64,000 nucleotides of DNA from Cladophialophora immunda. Its lineage: Eukaryota > Ascomycota > Eurotiomycetes > Chaetothyriales > Herpotrichiellaceae. The translations under genes and the position numbers were made by a program. Positions 61,073-64,000 of the stretch are shown here, piece by piece; within the stretch, counting starts at the first letter, position 1; every line of letters starts with the position of its first letter. The DNA is taken from assembly GCF_000835495.1 (NCBI RefSeq), contig NW_015622543.1, positions 372,001 to 436,000 on the forward strand. The letters run 5' to 3'. The notes under the pieces are model-generated. The model saw only the letters and a list, made by a program, of their open reading frames with translations, searched no databases and was not told the DNA's origin.

Positions 61073-62809
61073 CTAACGCCCCTTGAGTTGCACGGCGAAG
61101 TCACCTCGCGTGCGAGCGAGAGTCTCGTCCACCAGCTGTTTCCTCCAGGGCGGCAGGTCAAATATCTGGCCGTGGTCGAGGTCCGGGCACCACACCACGT
61201 TCAGCCTGTCGTCACCCCGATAAATGTCCTTTTCTACTATGGACTTTTCAGAACCGTAGTCTTCCGGCAGGACATCGCCGTTGACGCTAACGCGCTCGGT
61301 CCTACTTCCCTCGCCTCCCCCGGGTGATTGCAGGTATTCGTAAACGAGGGGGGCGTTGATGATTGAGTCTTTGCCGACGAGGAAGACGGTGGCGTGATGG
61401 CTCAAGAGGTCGTTCTTCCATAGGATGTTCTCGGACCAAAAGAACGTACGAGAGAGCGTGTGCGCCACTCCCATATCCTTAGAGCCAAAGTACCACAGTA
61501 GCCATTCGTTGGCGAGCTTGGGTTTGCGTACAATCTAGTTTTAGTATTAGCCTAATACCCCGTGTCGACCCTTACGGGATCGATTTGGAGGGAATTATCT
61601 TACAAAGTTATAGGCAACATCCGGTTGATGAAGGAGGATGGACACCGGGTCGACAAGGACGACTGACGCGATCATCCTCGCTAGTTCAGGCGTCTTCAGA
61701 AGATGTGTGGAGATCACCGAGCCATACCTAAGGAGTAAGGTTAGTAAGGGATCTAGATGGGAAGAGAGGGTGGACGGACGAGTGTGACACTAGGACGAAC
61801 CGCTCAAACCCATGGTGCTGTAAGATAATCCGAAGCTGTCGACACATTTCTTGCTTCCGAGGCAAAGGCGACGTAATTCGAGACGAGATAGGTAGCATCT
61901 CAACGGCAAGGATCCCAATGACGCCATCCTTAGCCTGACGTCCTTGATTCAATTCCTTCATAAATTCCATATAAGGGTATAGGCCGACTCCGATACCGTG
62001 GAGGAAAAGAATCGGCAGCTCCGTCCGAGAGGTATGAGGGCGATACCAGTAGGTTAGATTCTTAGTAGGAGAACGGTGGGTTGTTAGGAGAGATAGTGGC
62101 CGCGGAGGGAAGACGTCGAAAAATAATTGCCTAATCGAAGTACGGTAGTGGTGGAAGTCGTGGAAGCCTAGGTAGGCATGCGTAAGGACGTCGACGACGG
62201 AGATACACAGCAAGGACATTAACACTAGTCATTCGAGAACAGAGGGAGCGGGAGCCTTACCCAGTACCAGACTAGACTTCGATGGAGGGCGTCGACTTTA
62301 TCCAAGGTCAACCGGAGACACTTGACATCAGCACGCCCGTGCTCGAAATTGAGCCCCGCGCGACGTTCGAAGCTCTGCACATATTCTTCCACTTCATCAT
62401 CGTAGGCGGTATCAGTTAGGTCGGTGTTGAAAAAGGCCCATCGGAAGAAATCTTTGACATTCTCGCGCTTAAGGGCGGTTAGAGGGGTATAGAGGAACCA
62501 GCCTGATAGGTATCGGATGGCATCCTGCGTGCTCTCCTGACAAAGGCGGAAGAGTTTCTGCCGCTCCTCTTTCGATAGAGCAGGAGGATGGACGGCCGGA
62601 CGCTGGAGTTGATGTCTCTTGTAGAGATAAACCAGATAGAAGACGGTCTCTGCCACAGCCCAATATTCGAAGAAGATGGGAAGTCGCCAGGATTTCGGCA
62701 GACACCATGTTAACAACATACAATAGACGACACAGACCGGGGCAATTGAATGCAATATGATGACCCATGACTTGACCCAGATATAGTCGAACGTGGAGCT
62801 TCCGATCAT
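61073..62809 (-). CDS. Alpha/beta-hydrolase with N-terminal membrane region; one splice site doubtful
   Basis: Proposed exons: 62809-62261, 62207-61780, 61727-61604 and 61534-61073, giving 520 residues. The N-terminus has hydrophobic segments (VKSWVIILHSIAPVCVVYCM, VAETVFYLVYLY), suggesting membrane association. The hydrolase core has LPILFLHGIGVGLYPY (oxyanion strand and turn) and, across the second junction, VLVSHSYGS, a nucleophile elbow with Ser. DPVSILLHQPD follows, and a late DLDHGQIF supplies the candidate catalytic His. Junctions 2 and 3 keep phase. At the first, a phase-0 donor GTAAGG (62260) has only a nearby AG that is 36 nt away and out of frame; the phase-correct exon start at 62207 is preceded by CTG rather than CAG. 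Either an acceptor was lost or there is a 1-nt indel. Confidence 0.7.
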
Positions 62810-63392
62810 GGCGAAGTGATTGCGGATGAATCGTTGCGGGATCGAATTGCTTTTCAAAAGGAGTTGAGTTCTAGGTTGATGGGATGGTCCATGGCCGAAA
62901 CTTTTCCAGCCTTAAGAACAGTCGTAGATAAACACTCACATGTAAAGCGCGACATTCTGTTGGGACGTGGCGGATTAGCCATAAACATCATAGAAGCATA
63001 GAAGACATGTGCTGGTGGCGGGAAAAGGTACGACAGCAATCCGATTTTGCATGTGGCATGTGGAATTCCTGGAAGATATTTCCGAACGTCTGCTTCGCAT
63101 GACTAAGACGTGAGGATGGCGGAAAAGCTGACAGCCTGCTCCTTCAGGTTTTCATGTTTTGTTTCTGAACACAGGTAAGGAGTTGGTCTTCGCCATCGAT
63201 GCATGGCGATTCATACGTGAAGAAGAGGCGACCGAGGTACTCAGCTGCACTGATTGTCCCTGGGACTCTACTCCTGATGGATGGATATTGTTTAACGATA
63301 TCATGTGCATTCATTAACTCACCCACGATTTGAAGAATCTTTGGTTTGGACTGTGACTGACGAATCTCTCCCATTTCTTCCTCTTGGATCTA
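62810..63392. other. Upstream of the hydrolase, no gene seen
   Basis: Short frames only. Confidence 0.4.
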
Positions 63393-63590
63393 CTACTTGC
63401 CATCCATTTCCATTTCCTCCATCTCGAATGCCAGCTGTCGCTTCTTCATCGCGTGTATTTTCTTCTTCTTCGCCAGCGCGGCCGCTTCTGGATCCTAACC
63501 CTGAGCTGGAGCCGGAGCCGGAGCCGGAGCCAGAGCTGGAGCTTGAGCTTGAGCTTGAGGCTACTGCGCTTGTGTAGAGTTCTTCACTCG
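63393..63590 (-). pseudogene. Second copy of the Lys/Glu-rich small protein, two stops
   Basis: The minus strand reads KKKKIHAMKKRQLAFEMEEM and ends DGK-stop, aligning with the exon at 40328-40158. In that frame TAG occurs at 63561-63563 and 63495-63497; the first copy has CAG (Gln) at the position matching 63495-63497. An Ala-Pro-rich expansion lies between the stops. An alternative frame, open through 63319-63660, encodes a Ser/Gly run. Confidence 0.6.
63505..63560 (-). repeat. Hexanucleotide microsatellite (GAGCYG/GAGCTT-type)
   Basis: Plus strand shows successive GAGCTG, GAGCCG and GAGCTT units, absent from the paralogous exon at 40158-40328. Confidence 0.8.
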
Positions 63591-64000
63591 GCCAGCGTGA
63601 TTTGTGGCCGGCTGACGCGCAATCGAATACGCGGGCCGCTATTCTGGTAGCTAATGTCATCTTGATATCCAGCCTCCTGCGCCTCCGTCTCGTGCTTCGG
63701 ACCTGGACTTCGCGATTCCACTCCAGAGCGCTTCTTGAATGGCTCTTCGCTGCCTATCCGAACGAGGGAGGGGGACGAGAAAGTAGTCGAAAGTCGAAAA
63801 GGCGTCAAAGAGGGAACGGGCGACGCGCCGCTAATTTTAGGTCCTAGCTAGCGCTATATACGGTGGAGTATATTTAGGATAAAGGGTGAGTGTGAAGGTG
63901 AGCGAGGTGAGTGCGTAGGTGAGAGAAAGGTGAGTAGTTATAAAAGCGGCACGGCTGGGGTGAGTCGCACGTGAGCTCCGAGCAGGTTTTACTCATCTTG
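63591..64000. other. Window end, no confident gene
   Basis: 63887-63945 is rich in GTGAG units (low complexity). The 5' part of the 63393 paralogue may lie here but was not resolved. Confidence 0.4.

Overview
The window reads as a filamentous ascomycete (Pezizomycotina) chromosome. Protein-coding genes are split by short GT-AG introns of about 45-80 nt. There is a fungal phytochrome-type hybrid histidine kinase, a Zn(II)2Cys6 regulator, a vacuolar Ca2+/H+ exchanger relic and a DUF3435-type tyrosine recombinase. A large block carries the CpA-to-TpA signature of repeat-induced point mutation (RIP). Placement within Eurotiomycetes is my guess and is not shown by the sequence.

Left flank (1-7571). 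On the minus strand lie a broken ankyrin/coiled-coil gene, a small protein with an N-terminal SUMO-interaction-like motif, a truncated Pif1-type helicase end and an apparently intact four-exon DUF3435/C2H2 gene (4485-7013). DUF3435 is the domain of Starship 'captain' recombinases. If this one is a captain, its element would extend leftward out of the window.

Central island (7572-34512). About 27 kb of AT-rich, stop-riddled DNA, almost free of CA/TG but keeping CG. It resolves into nested LTR retrotransposons. A plus-strand chromodomain Ty3/gypsy element with 419-bp LTRs (19519-27410) sits inside a minus-strand Ty3/gypsy element with 274-bp LTRs (11189-30520). That in turn sits inside the RT gene of a plus-strand chromodomain element with 412-bp LTRs (9046-33607). 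The left edge carries a head-to-head inverted copy of the outer element's 5' end (7572-9041), making a ~1.1-kb-arm palindrome. The right edge is the 3' end of an older relative of the innermost element.

Right flank (34513-64000). A mixture of intact and decayed genes. Intact or nearly so: a 121-aa protein whose last exon is tandemly duplicated so that spliced and unspliced transcripts encode the same C-terminus; a 208-aa conserved fungal protein; an ankyrin protein; a class II aldolase; and an alpha/beta hydrolase with one suspicious splice site. Broken: the Ca2+/H+ exchanger, a phytochrome (two stops between the photosensory and kinase parts, and the usual chromophore Cys position occupied by Ser), a second class II aldolase copy with an internal deletion, a Zn2Cys6 regulator, and a second copy of a Lys-rich small protein. 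Several premature stops are one RIP-type transition from Gln or Trp, suggesting that mutation also reached genes around the repeat island.

The most unusual items are the duplicated terminal exon at 41240-41352, the retrotransposon palindrome beside a candidate Starship recombinase, and the decayed phytochrome paralogue.
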